64,000 nucleotides of DNA from Symbiodinium natans (GCA_905221605.1 CAJNDS010002820.1:1-64000); one strand, 5' to 3'. Shown: positions 1 through 9,719, counted from the first letter of the stretch. Made by a program: numbers and translations. Notes: a model not told the origin generated them from the sequence alone.

Positions 1-29
1 TTTTTTTTTTTTTTTGGGGGGGGGGGGGG
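1..29. repeat. poly-T/poly-G homopolymer run
   Basis: Fifteen T followed by fourteen G open the window. Long homopolymers recur throughout. It may be genuine simple sequence or an assembly edge effect. Confidence 0.8.
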
Positions 30-30
30 C

Positions 31-96
31 TTTAGCTCCCTCCCTAGAAGCCTCCTCGATCATTCCGTCCGAGTCCATCGCACGAAGGGCCAGCGC
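31..96 (-). CDS. candidate internal exon, minus strand
   Basis: GC-rich island open on the minus strand, reading ALALRAMDSDGMIEEA and onward with no stop. An AG lies just upstream on the minus strand (97-98). No GT donor is visible at the other end, where a G run follows. The peptide looks soluble and acidic; the family is not recognised. It appears to be part of the minus-strand gene that runs through the first 12 kb. Confidence 0.4.
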
Positions 97-142
97 CTTG
101 GGTCATGCAAGGGGGTTTGGTCTGGTCTTGTAGGATGTGGGG

Positions 143-247
143 TGGGCAATTGGGAGAGGGCTTAGGGTTTAGGGTTTAGGGTTTAGGGTTTAGGGTTTAG
201 GGTTTAGGGTTTAGGGTTTAGGGTTTAGGGTTTAGGGTTTAGGGTTC
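143..247. repeat. (TTTAGGG)n interstitial array
   Basis: About 14 almost perfect Arabidopsis-type telomere heptamers. With the short array at 404-484 it sits on either side of an exon-like island. Confidence 0.9.
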
Positions 248-295
248 TTCCCCAAGATTTAATAGACTTCGCAACCCCCAAGCAGCAAGAGGCAC

Positions 296-365
296 CTGCA
301 TGGTGGAGTCGGTGAGGCCCATGGCGGAAGCGTTGAAAGGCTCCTCGCTGCGGTTGCTTTTGGCC
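296..365 (-). CDS. candidate 70-nt exon, minus strand
   Basis: On the minus strand a TTTCAG acceptor precedes the island, the frame reads AKSNRSEEPFNASAMGLTDS and continues to CAG, and a GTGCCT donor follows. The size, borders and codon quality fit an internal exon. The product is unknown. Confidence 0.5.
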
Positions 366-403
366 CTGAAACCCTCAAGGGGAGGTATGAGGGAAGGTTG
401 ACT

Positions 404-484
404 GAGGTTTAGGGTTTTGGGTTTAGGGTTTAGGGCTTAGGGCTTAGGGTTTAGGGTTTAGGGTTTAGGGTTTAGGGTTTAGGA
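404..484. repeat. (TTTAGGG)n array
   Basis: Degenerate at its left end (TTTTGGG, CTTAGGG), then perfect TTTAGGG heptamers. Confidence 0.85.
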
Positions 485-716
485 TCTTGCATGGTATACA
501 TCGTCAAGAAAAGCAGCAAAGTGGACATAAATTCGCTTTAAAGATGAGCGCTCAGAAAGTAAATACCCCACATGGAGGGCCTGAATCCTCCAATAATCAA
601 CCCTGCGCCCGAAGCCCCGAAACCCCAACCCCGAGACCCCGAAACCCCGAAACCCGAAACCCCAAACCCTAAACCCTAAACCCCAAGCGAAACCCCTAAT
701 GCCCCCCCCCCCCCCC

Positions 717-786
717 CGAACGACCAAAGGCGGCGCTTTCCTCGGAGGCGGAATCCGAGGCTGAGGCCCTAGAGGCCCGGATCCTG
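717..786 (-). CDS. possible exon island, strand uncertain
   Basis: GC-rich island between a CCCTAAA tract (655-690) plus a poly-C run on the left and TTTAGGG arrays on the right. It is open on the minus strand after CTCAG, and also open on the plus strand (SSEAESEAEALEARIL then stop). Minus is preferred only for agreement with its neighbours. Confidence 0.25.
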
Positions 787-810
787 AGCTGACTCAGAGG
801 TTTTGAGGGT

Positions 811-925
811 GTGGGGTTTAGGGTTTAGGGTTTAGGGTTTGGTTTAGGGTTTAGGGTTTAGGGTTTAAGGTTTGGGGTTTAGGGTTTAGAGTTTAGGGTT
901 TGAGGCTTCAGGGTTTTTGAGGCTT
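811..925. repeat. (TTTAGGG)n array, degenerate
   Basis: Roughly 15 heptamers with single-base variants. A CCCTAAA-type tract at 989-1070 follows in the opposite orientation. Confidence 0.85.
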
Positions 926-1074
926 GAGGGTTTTAGGTGGGTTTGGAAGGAATCGGGGTTGGTGGCTTAAAGGCTGCGGCAAGGTCGAAACCCTAAACCC
1001 TAAACCCGACAACCCCAAACCCCAATCCCTTACACCCTTAAACCCTTTAGCCCTTAAACCCCTAAACCCGAACC

Positions 1075-1122
1075 CAAGAGCAGAGCAAGCGTCCCCACCG
1101 GGGAGGCCTCGCCCACATCCTC
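1075..1122 (-). CDS. candidate exon with EDxGEASPVG motif
   Basis: A GCGCAG acceptor on the minus strand is followed by EDVGEASPVGTLAL. The island at 3154-3195 codes the near-identical EDPGEASPVGSLG after a CCCAG acceptor, so the two look like duplicated exons of one gene. The right-hand flank is TTTAGGG (1189-1260). Confidence 0.45.
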
Positions 1123-1188
1123 CTGCGCAGGGAGAGCTTGGCGGGTTCCTAGGGTTGATAGCATTCCTAGATTTCCTCGAAATTTTAA

Positions 1189-1520
1189 GGTTTAGAGTTA
1201 GGGTTTAGGGTTTAGGGTGAAGGGTTTAGGGTTTAGGGTTTAGGGTTAAGGGTTTAGGGTCCTAGAACTCCCTAAACTTCCTAGGGTTCCTAGGGTTTCT
1301 CGGTTTCCTAGCTTCCTGGGTTTCCGAGGGTTCCTCGGACTCTTAGGGTTCCTACATTTGCTCGGCTTCCTGGGGCAAAGGTTCCTGGAGATCTTCAGGT
1401 TTAGGGTTTATGGGTTATGGGTTTAGGGTTTAGGGTTTAGGGTTTAGGGTTTAGGGTTTAGGGTTTAGGGTTTAGGGTTTAGGGTTTAGGGTTTAGGGTT
1501 TAGGGTTTAGGGTTTAGGGC
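1189..1520. repeat. two (TTTAGGG)n arrays around a CCTAGGGTTTC-rich spacer
   Basis: Arrays at 1189-1260 and 1400-1520 flank a spacer of degenerate TTCCTAGGGTTTC-like words. No gene is seen in the spacer. Confidence 0.85.
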
Positions 1521-1774
1521 TCAGTGCTCAGGGCTTCTCAGGGTCTTGGGGGGTGAAAGCTTGAGGCTTGAATGCGCCCAGTCTGGGTTTTTGGGGACTT
1601 GAGGGTGGATTCGGTGTTCGGGTGGTTGGGACTTGGGGGCCTCCCGGCATCACGCCATTGGGGCCGTTAGGGTCGGATTCAGGGTTCTGGGTTCTGATCT
1701 GACTGCTCCGAATCTTAAATTTAGAGAAAGGATCCCAAGAGCCCGAGCACAAAGCCAGCTCTCACCACCTCGAC

Positions 1775-1819
1775 CGGAGTCTTCTGCCGTCGCGGCGACG
1801 CGGGTAGCTCCACCTTGTT
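1775..1819 (-). CDS. candidate exon ending in AEDS(G)
   Basis: A GCCAG acceptor is followed by EQGGATRVAATAEDS and then a GT donor (CCG|GTCGAG). The AEDS|G ending with its donor is shared with the exons at 3700-3775 and 4565-4641, which supports a paralogous exon family on the minus strand. Confidence 0.45.
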
Positions 1820-1926
1820 CTGGCGACGGCATCTCTCACGAAACGCCGCCATCCCAAATCCTATGAAAACTGCCGAGCAAAGCTAGCGACACTAGCCGCT
1901 GTAGAGGTCATCAGAACCACAACACC

Positions 1927-2105
1927 ACTAAGGTCTTAAGACCCTCCCGTATATTTGAAACCGTCATATTGCAGAAGACGACATTGTAGAATATTGTATA
2001 CTAAGGGGTACTTTAGACTCTTATATAAGAGTTTCTCATATCGTATAATACCATATTACTATACAACATTCTGTAGCGTCTAGACTCTTGTGGTAGCACT
2101 CACAT
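1927..2105. repeat. AT-rich imperfect foldback
   Basis: Imperfect inverted arms (AGACGACATTGTAGAATATT against AGACGCTACAGAATGTT on the other strand) surround a perfect 16-bp palindrome, ACTCTTATATAAGAGT, at 2017-2032. It looks like a small hairpin element in otherwise anonymous sequence. Confidence 0.5.
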
Positions 2106-2123
2106 CCCTACATCGGCTGAAGG

Positions 2124-2252
2124 CTTGAAACCCTAAACCCTAAACCCTAAACCCTAAACCCTAAACCCGAAACCCGAAACCCGAAACCCTAAACCCTAAA
2201 CCCGAAACCCTAAACCCTAAACCCTAAACCCTAAAACCCTAAACCCTAAACC
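2124..2252. repeat. (CCCTAAA)n array with CCCGAAA variants
   Basis: About 18 heptamers, orientation opposite to the TTTAGGG arrays to the right of the adjoining exon island. Confidence 0.9.
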
Positions 2253-2257
2253 ACCAC

Positions 2258-2324
2258 CTGTCCGAGAGGGCGCCTGGGTGGGCGAGTCGCCGGGGTGGGC
2301 GTTGTTGAAGGCCTCCTTGCGCTT
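2258..2324 (-). CDS. candidate 67-nt exon, minus strand
   Basis: Minus-strand reading KRKEAFNNAHPGDSPTQAPS runs from a CTGAG acceptor to an ACAG|GTGGTG donor. Flanks are CCCTAAA on the left and TTTAGGG on the right. The product is unknown; the composition resembles a disordered linker. Confidence 0.5.
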
Positions 2325-2363
2325 CTCAGCACCCCAATATTTCAGGGCTTTTGAAAGGTTTAG

Positions 2364-2680
2364 GGTTTAGCGTTTAGGGTTTAGGGTTTCGGGTTTCTAG
2401 GGTTTAGGGTTGAGAGCGTTCAGGTTTGTAGGGTTGAGGCTCCTAAGCCCCCACCACCCCGCAAGCCTCAGCCCAGCACCCCCAAGGAGTTGACCCTGTC
2501 TATCTCCCCGTCCAAGTTTTGAGGGTTTAGGGTTTAGGGTTTAGGGTTTAGGGTTTAGGGTTTAGGGTTTAGGGTTTAGGGTTTAGGGTTTAGGGTTTAG
2601 GGTTTAGGGTTTAGGGTTTAGGGTTTAGGTTTAGGGTGTAGGGTTTATATAGGGTTTAGGGTTTAGGGTTTGGGGGTTTT
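2364..2680. repeat. (TTTAGGG)n arrays
   Basis: A degenerate block (2364-2416) and a long, nearly perfect block (2521-2680) of about 22 units flank a short GC-rich spacer. A (TA)n tract follows at 2859-2879. The stretch 2681-3070 holds no convincing gene. Confidence 0.9.
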
Positions 2681-3082
2681 TGGTTTAGGGCTTGGCTGGA
2701 GAGCTCCTGGGGGTCTGATCCCGACGTTCTGGAGGCCCCGATCCTCGGCGAGGGCGGATTCACGCAGCCAGGAACAAAGTCCTCAACCCCGCACGAAGCA
2801 GTGTAAGGCTTTAAAACAAAACAGAAGAATTATTAGTGTAATAATCGAGTATGAAACAGTATATATATATATATATATCAGCTTGTGATGAGGTGCTTTT
2901 AGGATGCTTGGTAGCTCAGGAGAGAGTTTGGCATGTAGCTTCAATGGAGGTGCCCTGCAAGGTTCAGAGAGTTTAGAGTTTAGGGTTTAGAGTTGTAGGG
3001 CTTGAGGCCAGAGCGGAGATTGTTCAGAGGCGCGCACACTCATGAACCCTTGGACTCTTAACTCCCCAACACAATCAAGCCT

Positions 3083-3128
3083 AAACCCTAAACCCTAAAC
3101 CCTAAACCCTAAACCCTAAACCCTAAAC
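3083..3128. repeat. (CCCTAAA)n array
   Basis: Six perfect heptamers on the left of an exon island. Confidence 0.9.
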
Positions 3129-3153
3129 AACAGCCTTAAACTCTATTATAAGG

Positions 3154-3195
3154 GCAGCCCAGCGACCCCACTGGCGATGCCTCCCCGGGATCCTC
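3154..3195 (-). CDS. candidate exon with EDPGEASPVG motif
   Basis: A CCCAG acceptor is followed by EDPGEASPVGSLG on the minus strand. It is a paralogue of the island at 1075-1122. The donor side is not resolved. Confidence 0.4.
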
Positions 3196-3699
3196 CTGGG
3201 AACGGCAACCCGGAAAGGCTCACAGGAGGTGGGTTGGCGGTTTAGCGTTTAGGATACAGGGTTCAGGGTTTAGAGCTTAGGGTTTAGGGGTTGAGGGGTT
3301 TAGAGGTTCAGGGGTTTTGGGGTTCAGGGCTTAGGGTTCAGTTTAGAGCTTCGGGTTCAGGGTTGGAGGCCCGGCGGGGAGGTTGCAGGTTAGACAAGGT
3401 CAGGTGAGTATTCAGGCGTCTTGGCTTGTTGTTCGGTGAGAATGCGAAGGGCTGGAACTCATTTGGGCTTAGTTTCGCACTTGTGGCTTACGGGTCCCTG
3501 GGCAAAGCCTTCCACAGCGTCAAGTCTGACAGCCTCACCAGCAAAGAGTGGCTCAGCTATGTTAAGACCAAGACCCCAGATTCCGGAGACCCCAAGCGCC
3601 CTAAACTGCCAAAAGGAAACCTAAACCCTGAACCCTCGGACCCCCCCAAAAAAACCTCCAAGGAAGGACCTAAGAGCTGAAACGGGCCCAGCCTCTACC

Positions 3700-3775
3700 A
3701 GAGTCTTCTGCAAGCGCTCGGCCGACTGGGGCGACCGGGGCGACTGGGGCGACCGTGGCGACCGGTGCTCCTGGT
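3700..3775 (-). CDS. candidate 76-nt exon, duplicate A (PVA repeats)
   Basis: A CACTAG acceptor, then PGAPVATVAPVAPVAPVGRA, then LAEDS, then a TCTG|GTAGAG donor on the minus strand. The AP-V repeats come from the GGGGCGACT tandem words. Both splice borders are conserved in copy B. Confidence 0.5.
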
Positions 3776-4142
3776 CTAGTGAGCGCAAGAAGCCTCGCAA
3801 AAACGCTAGAGTTTTTGGGTTTAGGGTTCAGGGTTTAGGGCTTACCCCGAGTTGTGACACTGCTAGTATCAGGATGGAACCCAACCGCCTAAACCCCTGC
3901 AAACCTCGAGAGACCCACCAACCCTGAACCCAACCCTGTTTGGTTTTGAGTTTAGGAATTGAATTGCCTACAGAATCCAAAGCAACCGTAAACCCTGCCA
4001 TCAAAACAAGTGCTCCAAGACCCCAGAACTAAACGGGAGTTTATGGAACCCCAATAGTAGGAGCCCCTTAGAAGGAGGACCCCAACAAGGTACCCCCCTA
4101 ATCTCGGAAACCCCCGAATACAAGGCTTCATTGTTTGCTCAC

Positions 4143-4193
4143 CTGAAGCGGGCTCCTGCTCCACACTCACGGCCGGGGACTGCGCCTCGCCAA
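4143..4193 (-). CDS. candidate exon, duplicate A (SVEQEPAS)
   Basis: The minus-strand frame GEAQSPAVSVEQEPAS ends at a strong TTCAG|GTGAGC donor. The duplicate at 5077-5128 keeps the frame and the donor GT, which favours a real exon over chance. Confidence 0.5.
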
Positions 4194-4564
4194 GGTGGCA
4201 CCAAAAACAAGTTTTGGGCTCAGGGCTTAGTGTTGAGGGTTTTAAGTAGTCGGGCTGAGGGTGTAGGATTTAGGGGGGTTTAGGGTTTTTGAGAGCTTTC
4301 ACTGCAGGCGGCTTTTGGCGCTTGAAGGGAGAGGGGCTGAGGGCTCAGAGCGCCTCAAAAAACTCGTTTCTAAACTTGGGATACCCACTAGCATAAAGAG
4401 TGGCGCAGATATGCTAAGACAAGAAAAACCCTAAACTGCCGAAAGAAAACATAAACCCTAAACCCTAAACCCTAAACCCTCGGACCCCCCAAAAAAAACT
4501 CCAAGGAAGGACCCAAGAGCGCAACGGGCACCCTCGCCAAGCCGAAAAGGGGCCCAGCCTCCAC

Positions 4565-4641
4565 CAGAGTCTTCTGCACGCGCTCGGCCGACTGGGGTGA
4601 CCGGGGCGACTGGGGCGACCGTGGCGACCGCTGCTCCTGGT
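4565..4641 (-). CDS. candidate 77-nt exon, duplicate B (PVA repeats)
   Basis: Homologous to 3700-3775: CACTAG acceptor, PGAAVATVAPVAPVTPVGRA, then RAEDS and a TCTG|GTGGAG donor. The changes between copies keep the frame open. Confidence 0.5.
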
Positions 4642-5076
4642 CTAGTGCGCACAAGAAGGCTCGCAAAAACGCTGGAGTTTTTGGGCTTAGGGTTCAGGGT
4701 TTAGGGTTTAGGGCTTGGGGCCTAGAATTTCAGGGTTGAGGGCTCCGGCAGAGCCTTTGAGTGTTTGGGGTATGGGGTTTAGGGTTTCTATGTACCCCGG
4801 GAACAGCCCAACCGCCTAAACCCCTGCAAACCTCGAGAGGCCCACCAACCCTGAACTCCGTTTGGTTTTTGAGTGTAGGGATTGAATTGCCGAAAGAATC
4901 TAAAGTCACCGCAAACCCCACCATCAAGCCAAAGAGTGCTCCAAGACCCCAGAACTAGACGGGAGCTTCCGAGAATAAGGGACCCCGAATCTGGGAGCCC
5001 CTTAGAAGGAGGACCCCAACAAGGTACCCCCCAAATTTCGGAAACCCCCGAATACAAGGCTTCATTGTTTGATCAC

Positions 5077-5128
5077 CTGAAGCGGGCTCCTGCTCCACAC
5101 TCCCGGCCGGGGACTGCGCCTCGCAAGG
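5077..5128 (-). CDS. candidate exon, duplicate B (SVEQEPAS)
   Basis: The minus-strand frame EAQSPAGSVEQEPAS ends at TTCAG|GTGATC. It is the paralogue of 4143-4193. Confidence 0.5.
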
Positions 5129-5135
5129 GCGGCTA

Positions 5136-5985
5136 AAAATCAGGTCTTGGGCTCAGGGTTTCGTGTTTAGGGTTTTGGGGTTTCGGGTTGAGGTTGTTAG
5201 TGTGTGATAAGGCTATGAGTCGCAGGTGTATGACTTTCGGGCTTAGGGTGTCAGGGCTTTGCGACTTTAGGCTTTACAGGGTAGCCCGCACTTAGGGTGC
5301 TTGAGAGCTTGCAGGACTTCGTGGATTTGACGGTGCAGCGCGTTCATGAGCCTTTACGGTTTTGAAAGGCAGTCGCTGACTGCTTCTGGACTAGTCCTGA
5401 CCAACTAGGTCCGACCTGCGAGCCATGAAAGTGTACCTGTGTGTTGTCCTGTACTTGCAAAGCTTGCACAACAAAGCCCCAGCACGGGCCAGAATCGAAA
5501 CTGTTCAGGTTCGGCCTTGGCGGCTTGGGCATTTTTGATTTCTGGACCCAAAACCCACACAATGCCTCAGGGTGAAGGGCTTGCAGTAGGTTCTGGTTGC
5601 AAGCCAGGCAGCCAGCCTGCTGCGGCTCTGCGTCGTTGCTAGGCTCCGCCTCATTGTGCGGGCCCGGCACATCCTCGGCGGACAAAGGCCAACAAAGTCG
5701 CGCACGAGTTTCTCGAGAGGCGCGCGAAAACACTCAAACCCTCTGAACGGCTGTCGACTCAGCATATTTCAGATGCGATTCGTTCTCAGGGTCTTAGAAG
5801 GGTCGAGGATTTCTGGCTAACCGTCAGGCACTCTGGAAGCAGCCAAAGCTGCAACGGATTCTCTTTCCTTGCCAGAACGGAACCCGCACTCCTGCGAAAA
5901 CGCTCACGTGGCTTCAACATGAAACTAGGGGTACCTTCTTGGGGTCCTCATTATCCCAGCAGCTGTGAGGAGGTCAGCCCGAAAC
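5136..5985. other. anonymous stretch, no gene supported
   Basis: Degenerate TTTAGGG-like words, then about 500 bp of low-repeat sequence (5340-5930). Open frames of 67-129 codons here overlap on both strands and show no motif. I do not annotate a gene. Confidence 0.5.
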
Positions 5986-6042
5986 CCTAAGCCCTCAGAC
6001 ATAAGCCCTAAACCCTAAACCCTAAACCCTAAGCCCCAATAC

Positions 6043-6125
6043 CCGTGAGGCCGAGGTCTGAGGCACCGGCTGAGGGACTGGCGTCGCCAGGGGCCTCGTC
6101 CCGGGAATCGGCCTCCTCTTCGGCC
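6043..6125 (-). CDS. candidate 83-nt exon, minus strand
   Basis: A GCCCAG-like acceptor (CCCAG|G) is followed by AEEEADSRDEAPGDASPSAG and then ASDLGLT to a GG|GTATTG donor. The acidic, proline- and serine-rich content matches the other exons of this gene. CCCTAAA lies on the left and TTTAGGG on the right. Confidence 0.5.
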
Positions 6126-6145
6126 CTGGGTGCCTTGGAGGGGGC

Positions 6146-6495
6146 TTAGGGTTTAGGGTTTCGGGTTTAGGGTTCAGGGTTTAGGGTTTAGGGTTTAGGG
6201 TTTAGGGTTTAGGGTTTAGGGTTTAGGGTTTAGGGTCTTAGGGTTTTAGGGTTTAAGGGTTTAAGGGTTTAGGGTTTAGGGTTTAGGTTTAGGGTTTAGG
6301 GTTTAGGGTTTAGGGTTTAGGGTTTTAGGGTTTTAGGGTTTTAGGGTTTAAGGGTTTAGGGTTTAGGGTTTAGGGTTTAGGGTTTAGGGTTTAGGGTTTA
6401 GGGTTTAGGGTTTAGGGTTTACGGTTTACGGTTTAGGGTTTAGGGTTTAGGGTTTAGGGTTTAGGGTTTAGGGTTTAGGGTTTAGGGTTTAGGTC
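6146..6495. repeat. long (TTTAGGG)n array
   Basis: About 350 bp, one of the longest arrays in the window, with TTTTAGGG, TTTAAGGG and TTTACGG variants in local runs. It is followed by G-rich and TTTGGGG-like words to 6670. Confidence 0.95.
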
Positions 6496-6833
6496 CCCAA
6501 GGTTCCAGTTGGAGTCTTGCTTGTTTTTGGTTTGGGGGGGGGGGGGGGTTTCGACGGTATCGTTGGAGTTTGGGGCTTCGGGTGTTTGGGTATGTTTTTT
6601 GGTTTGGGGTTTGGGGTTTGCGGTTTGGGGTTTAGGGTTTTGGGCTTAGGGTCCATGGTTTAGGGTTTCGAGTGGCGCCTGACTGCAGTGGCCTACTTCG
6701 TTAGAAGGGTATGTTGGGAGGACCCGCCTCGACGCGATGAAGGTAAAACGAGGGTGATTTGTACGCTCGCAAGAACGATACGCTGTGTTCGCGTTCTACA
6801 GAAATTTCAGGAATGCGTGTGTTTTGGTCAGCT

Positions 6834-6968
6834 AAACCCTAAAACCTAAACCCTAAACCCGAAACTCTAACCTTACACCCTAAACCCTAAACCCTAAACC
6901 CTAAACCCTAAACCCTAAACCCTAAACCCTAAACCCTAAACCCTAAACCCTAAACCCTAAACCCTAAA
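6834..6968. repeat. (CCCTAAA)n array
   Basis: About 19 heptamers, degenerate at the left. It precedes an exon island and the (TTTAGGG)n array at 7082-7137. Confidence 0.95.
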
Positions 6969-6984
6969 CTGCAAGTAAAAAGAG

Positions 6985-7075
6985 TCGGTGGGGTCTTTTC
7001 GGGGGGTCCAGCGCCTGCGAGCTCGTGGTGTCCAGCGGCGGCAAGGTGAGCGGCTTCGGGGGCGGGGCCTCCGGC
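6985..7075 (-). CDS. candidate exon island, minus strand likely
   Basis: Open on the minus strand as PEAPPPKPLTLPPLDTTSSQ and onward. The plus strand is also open, reading GSSACELVVSSGGK before GTGAGC, so strand is not certain. Minus fits the surrounding exons. Confidence 0.3.
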
Positions 7076-7456
7076 CGGGTTAAGGGTTTAGGGTTTAGGG
7101 TTTAGGGTTTAGGGTTTAGGGTTTAGGGTTTAGGGTGTAGGGTGAGCTTCAAGAGGGTTGGGGGTGTGGGCGGGGGCGGCGGCGGGCCGCTTCCGATGAA
7201 GTGACAAGTGACACTTGTGGACTTGTCACTGTTGCTAGGGTTTAGGGTTTATGAGTAAGGGCTTAGGGTTTGCCAACGGCAATTTGGGCACTCGTGCTAT
7301 TAGAGGCGTGCGGCTACAGGTCATCTCAAGTTCGGTACTCGGCACGTACGCGTCACACATGGTCAGGGGCGAGGTCTTCATTGGCCAGAGCTCTCCCCTG
7401 CCCTCTCTTTCGGCCTTTGGGTAGCCGGTGGCGAATTCGGACAAGACCCCCTATGT

Positions 7457-7532
7457 CTTAGTAGGGAATGAGCATCCTGATTTTCCCTTTAAGGGATTTT
7501 ACAGGGCCCTCATTCCCTCATTCCCTACTAAG
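7457..7532. mobile_element. 76-bp palindromic (foldback) element
   Basis: A perfect 16-bp terminal inverted repeat (CTTAGTAGGGAATGAG against CTCATTCCCTACTAAG) encloses a 44-bp centre. It resembles a tiny MITE or hairpin. No target duplication was identified. Confidence 0.6.
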
Positions 7533-8240
7533 AACCAGCCGAACCAGCCAGAAGGAAACATGACTTGGGGCCCGAAGTCCCCCAGTACTTCACCAAGCAT
7601 GATCCTAACCCGACGCCACGCTTGATGCCAGGAGGTCCGGGACCCCAAATGCGGAATCCTAAGAACTCCTTAACCCTGTAAGTCCAACCTCCCTGCCAAA
7701 CGAGGCGGTTCACGAACCTCCTACAACAGCCCAGTTTGGGATGTTTCAGAACGGTAGTTTTGGGATACTTGCCGGGACTTTCGAATTTTGTCCAGAAGGC
7801 ACGAGATCTCGGTGCGTAAAACTGTTTTTCCAGCAAAAAACCTACACGTGCATCAGTGCAAACGCATTAAGTCTGCAGCATCACGCCTGCATCACGCCTG
7901 CATCACGCTTAAACTGGGCGGTTGCATGTGCGCAGTACTATCTATCGACTAGAGCCGTTGCCAGCATCACGCTGGAGTCACGCCAGCATCACGCCCTCCG
8001 TTGCTCCCAGAATTCTCGCAAAAGTGCATTTTGGACATCAAATTTTCCAGTTTTGACGCACAAGTTCACTCAAAGTTCCTCCGATCGTCCTCGCCAACCG
8101 CCAGTGATGCCGTGGAAGGTGGTTTCCCAAACAAGGCGGTTGATTTCTATACTGGGCGTTTGTTTTCTATTCCAGGCCTCCCTGTCTAATGGGGCGGTTG
8201 ACGCACAGGGTAAGAAACCCAGAAAGGAAAAAACCTGAAA
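7533..8240. other. low-repeat stretch with CATCACGCC tandem words
   Basis: Mostly unique sequence. The word GCATCACGCCTG recurs at 7875-8000. A 165-codon plus-strand frame (7741-8238) has no recognisable motif and runs against the prevailing gene direction, so I leave it uncalled. Confidence 0.4.
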
Positions 8241-8329
8241 TAAAGAATAAACCCTAAAACCTAAACCCTACACCCTAAACCCTAAACGCTCAACCCTAAA
8301 CCCCCACAAAAGCACGAAGGCCAACCGTA

Positions 8330-8409
8330 ACAAATCCAAGGCTCCTTGTGCCGGCCTCCTCCTCCGTTGCGTTCGCTGGGGGCTCCTCCCTGGAGGGCCG
8401 GGCCACTAC
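8330..8409 (-). CDS. candidate exon with ANATEEEA motif
   Basis: A GGCCAG acceptor is followed by VVARPSREEPPANATEEEAG on the minus strand. The island at 10655-10722 codes VSRPRSAETAANEATEEARP, so these look like paralogous exons. The donor is not resolved. Confidence 0.45.
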
Positions 8410-8429
8410 CTGGCCCAGACATACTTGGA

Positions 8430-8499
8430 GGTTTAGGGTTTAGGGTTTAGGGTTTAGGGTTTAGGGTTTAGGGTCTAGGGTCTAGGGTTTAGGGTTCAG
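8430..8499. repeat. (TTTAGGG)n array
   Basis: Ten heptamers, with TCTAGGG variants, directly to the left of a family-1 foldback element. Confidence 0.9.
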
Positions 8500-8586
8500 G
8501 GTACTTATTGACCAATTAGAACTGTACTTATAACCACTTATAAGCCCCTTAAGTGCCCTCCTATGGTTAGAATGAACCTCCAAGTA
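8500..8586. mobile_element. family-1 palindromic MITE-like element, copy a
   Basis: Shares GGTACTTATTGACCAATTAG, AACTGTACTTATAACCACTT and CCCTTAAGTGCCC with the copies at 12786, 25668, 60083 and 62384. It ends in ATGAACCTCCAAGTA. The left end has lost the outer TACTTGGAGGTTCAT. Confidence 0.65.
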
Positions 8587-8589
8587 GGG

Positions 8590-8790
8590 GTCTATATGGA
8601 GGTTTCCGATTATTGGGGGTACCCCTCTTTTGGGGTCCTTTGTATAAAAGGGGGTACCCCGACTTTACATAGGGAGGATTCCGAAATTTGAGTACCCTTT
8701 TGGGGTCCCTATTATCAGGGAATCCTACTATTTGGGGATCTGCATTGGGGGTTCCCTATTTCGTAAAGTTCATATAGGGCGTTCGGGGGC
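8590..8790. mobile_element. GGGGTACCCC-rich foldback block
   Basis: Repeated words GGGGTACCCC, TTTTGGGGTCC and ATTCCGAAATT in both orientations, plus GGGAATCCTACTATTTG, which recurs at about 28345-28361. Probably nested or decayed small foldback elements. Confidence 0.45.
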
Positions 8791-8961
8791 CCAGACTGCT
8801 GAAGCACCGCAACTCACTGCAGGTTTGGTTTAGGGTTTAGGGCGTAGGGCTTCGGGGGCATGAGATGTTGCAAGGGTTTAGGGAAAGTGGTTTGTGCTTT
8901 AGACCTTCCATGTCTCTCTCCCCGCCCCCTAGTACCATAGCACAGAATCTGCGCAACTTCT

Positions 8962-9066
8962 GACCCTGAACCCTAAACCCTAACCCCCTAACCCCCTAAC
9001 CCCCTAACCCCCTAAACCCTGACCCTAAACCCTAAACCCTAAACCCTAAACCCTAAACCCTAAACC
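8962..9066. repeat. (CCCTAAA)n array with CCCCTAA variants
   Basis: Starts as CCCCTAA heptamers and becomes perfect CCCTAAA next to an exon island. Confidence 0.9.
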
Positions 9067-9088
9067 CGTGTAAACGCTACAAGGAGAC

Positions 9089-9151
9089 CAGAAGGCACCC
9101 AGAGCCCCCGAGCTCGCGCCAGGGCCTCCGGAAGCTTCTCCGGGCTCCTGC
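9089..9151 (-). CDS. candidate 63-nt exon with SPEKLPE motif
   Basis: A CGAG acceptor, then the frame RSPEKLPEALARARGLWVPS, then a TTCTG|GTCTCC donor, all on the minus strand. The island at 11425-11499 starts with KSPEKLPEVLGPKGG after a TTCAG acceptor, in the same phase. The shared motif and shared border are good evidence of exon duplication. Confidence 0.55.
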
Positions 9152-9158
9152 CTCGTTT

Positions 9159-9322
9159 AGGGTTTAGGGTTTAGGTTTTAGGGTTTAGGGTTTAGGGTTT
9201 AGGGTTTAGGGTTTAGGGTTTAGGGTTTAGGGTTTAGGGTTTAGGGTTTAGGGTTTAGGGTTTAGGGTTTAGGGTTTAGGGTTTAGGGTTTAGGGTTTAG
9301 GGTTTAGGGTTTAGGGTTTAGG
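9159..9322. repeat. (TTTAGGG)n array, about 23 units
   Basis: Nearly perfect heptamers directly against the exon at 9089-9151. Confidence 0.95.
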
Positions 9323-9525
9323 ACTCTGCATGGGCTAAGGTTTCGCAGGGTTCCCTGCAGTCTTCACATGCAAATTCCTGCCTTGCCCAGGGTTTAGGGT
9401 TTCGGGTTTTTGGTGGGACGACTTGCCATGTACACGTGCCTTCATTGCTGCCGGGGCGTTTGCGTTCGTGACGCCTAGAACTGGTTCAGAAGCCAATGAC
9501 CACCGGGCAAGCCCCACCTTCATTC

Positions 9526-9612
9526 CCAAAATAGGGGTACCCGTTTTATACCAAAAGTAAAATAGACTCGCGTTAAAGGGACCCCCAAAACGGCACCCCT
9601 ATTCTTCGGAAA
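9526..9612. mobile_element. family-2 foldback element, copy a
   Basis: Inverted arms CCAAAATAGGGGTACC and GGCACCCCTATTCTTCGG enclose an AT-richer centre. Related to the element at 47966-48057. Confidence 0.55.
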
Positions 9613-9719
9613 CACCCATTTGGATTCCGTGTGCAAGAGGGAGCACCAGACCCAGGTTTCAGCTCAACTTCTGCCGCATGGCCTCCTGATGCCTAAACCC
9701 CGCCGAACCTTGAACCTCT

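Larger units (their letters stand above)
3540..5135. repeat. diverged tandem duplication of a two-exon block
   Basis: Block A (about 3540-4205) and block B (about 4385-5135) share ordered segments. These are AACTGCC-AAAG, the GCGACCGGGGCGACTGGGGC tract, the GGAGCCCCTTAGAAGGAGG segment, and GGCTTCATTGTTTG followed by the 3' exon. The copies differ by many substitutions and by length changes in the telomere-like parts, so the duplication is not recent. Confidence 0.75.

Noticed and set aside
1-250. Chromosome end or true telomere
   Set aside because: Arrays of the same heptamer occur in both orientations through the whole window and enclose coding islands, so they are interstitial.
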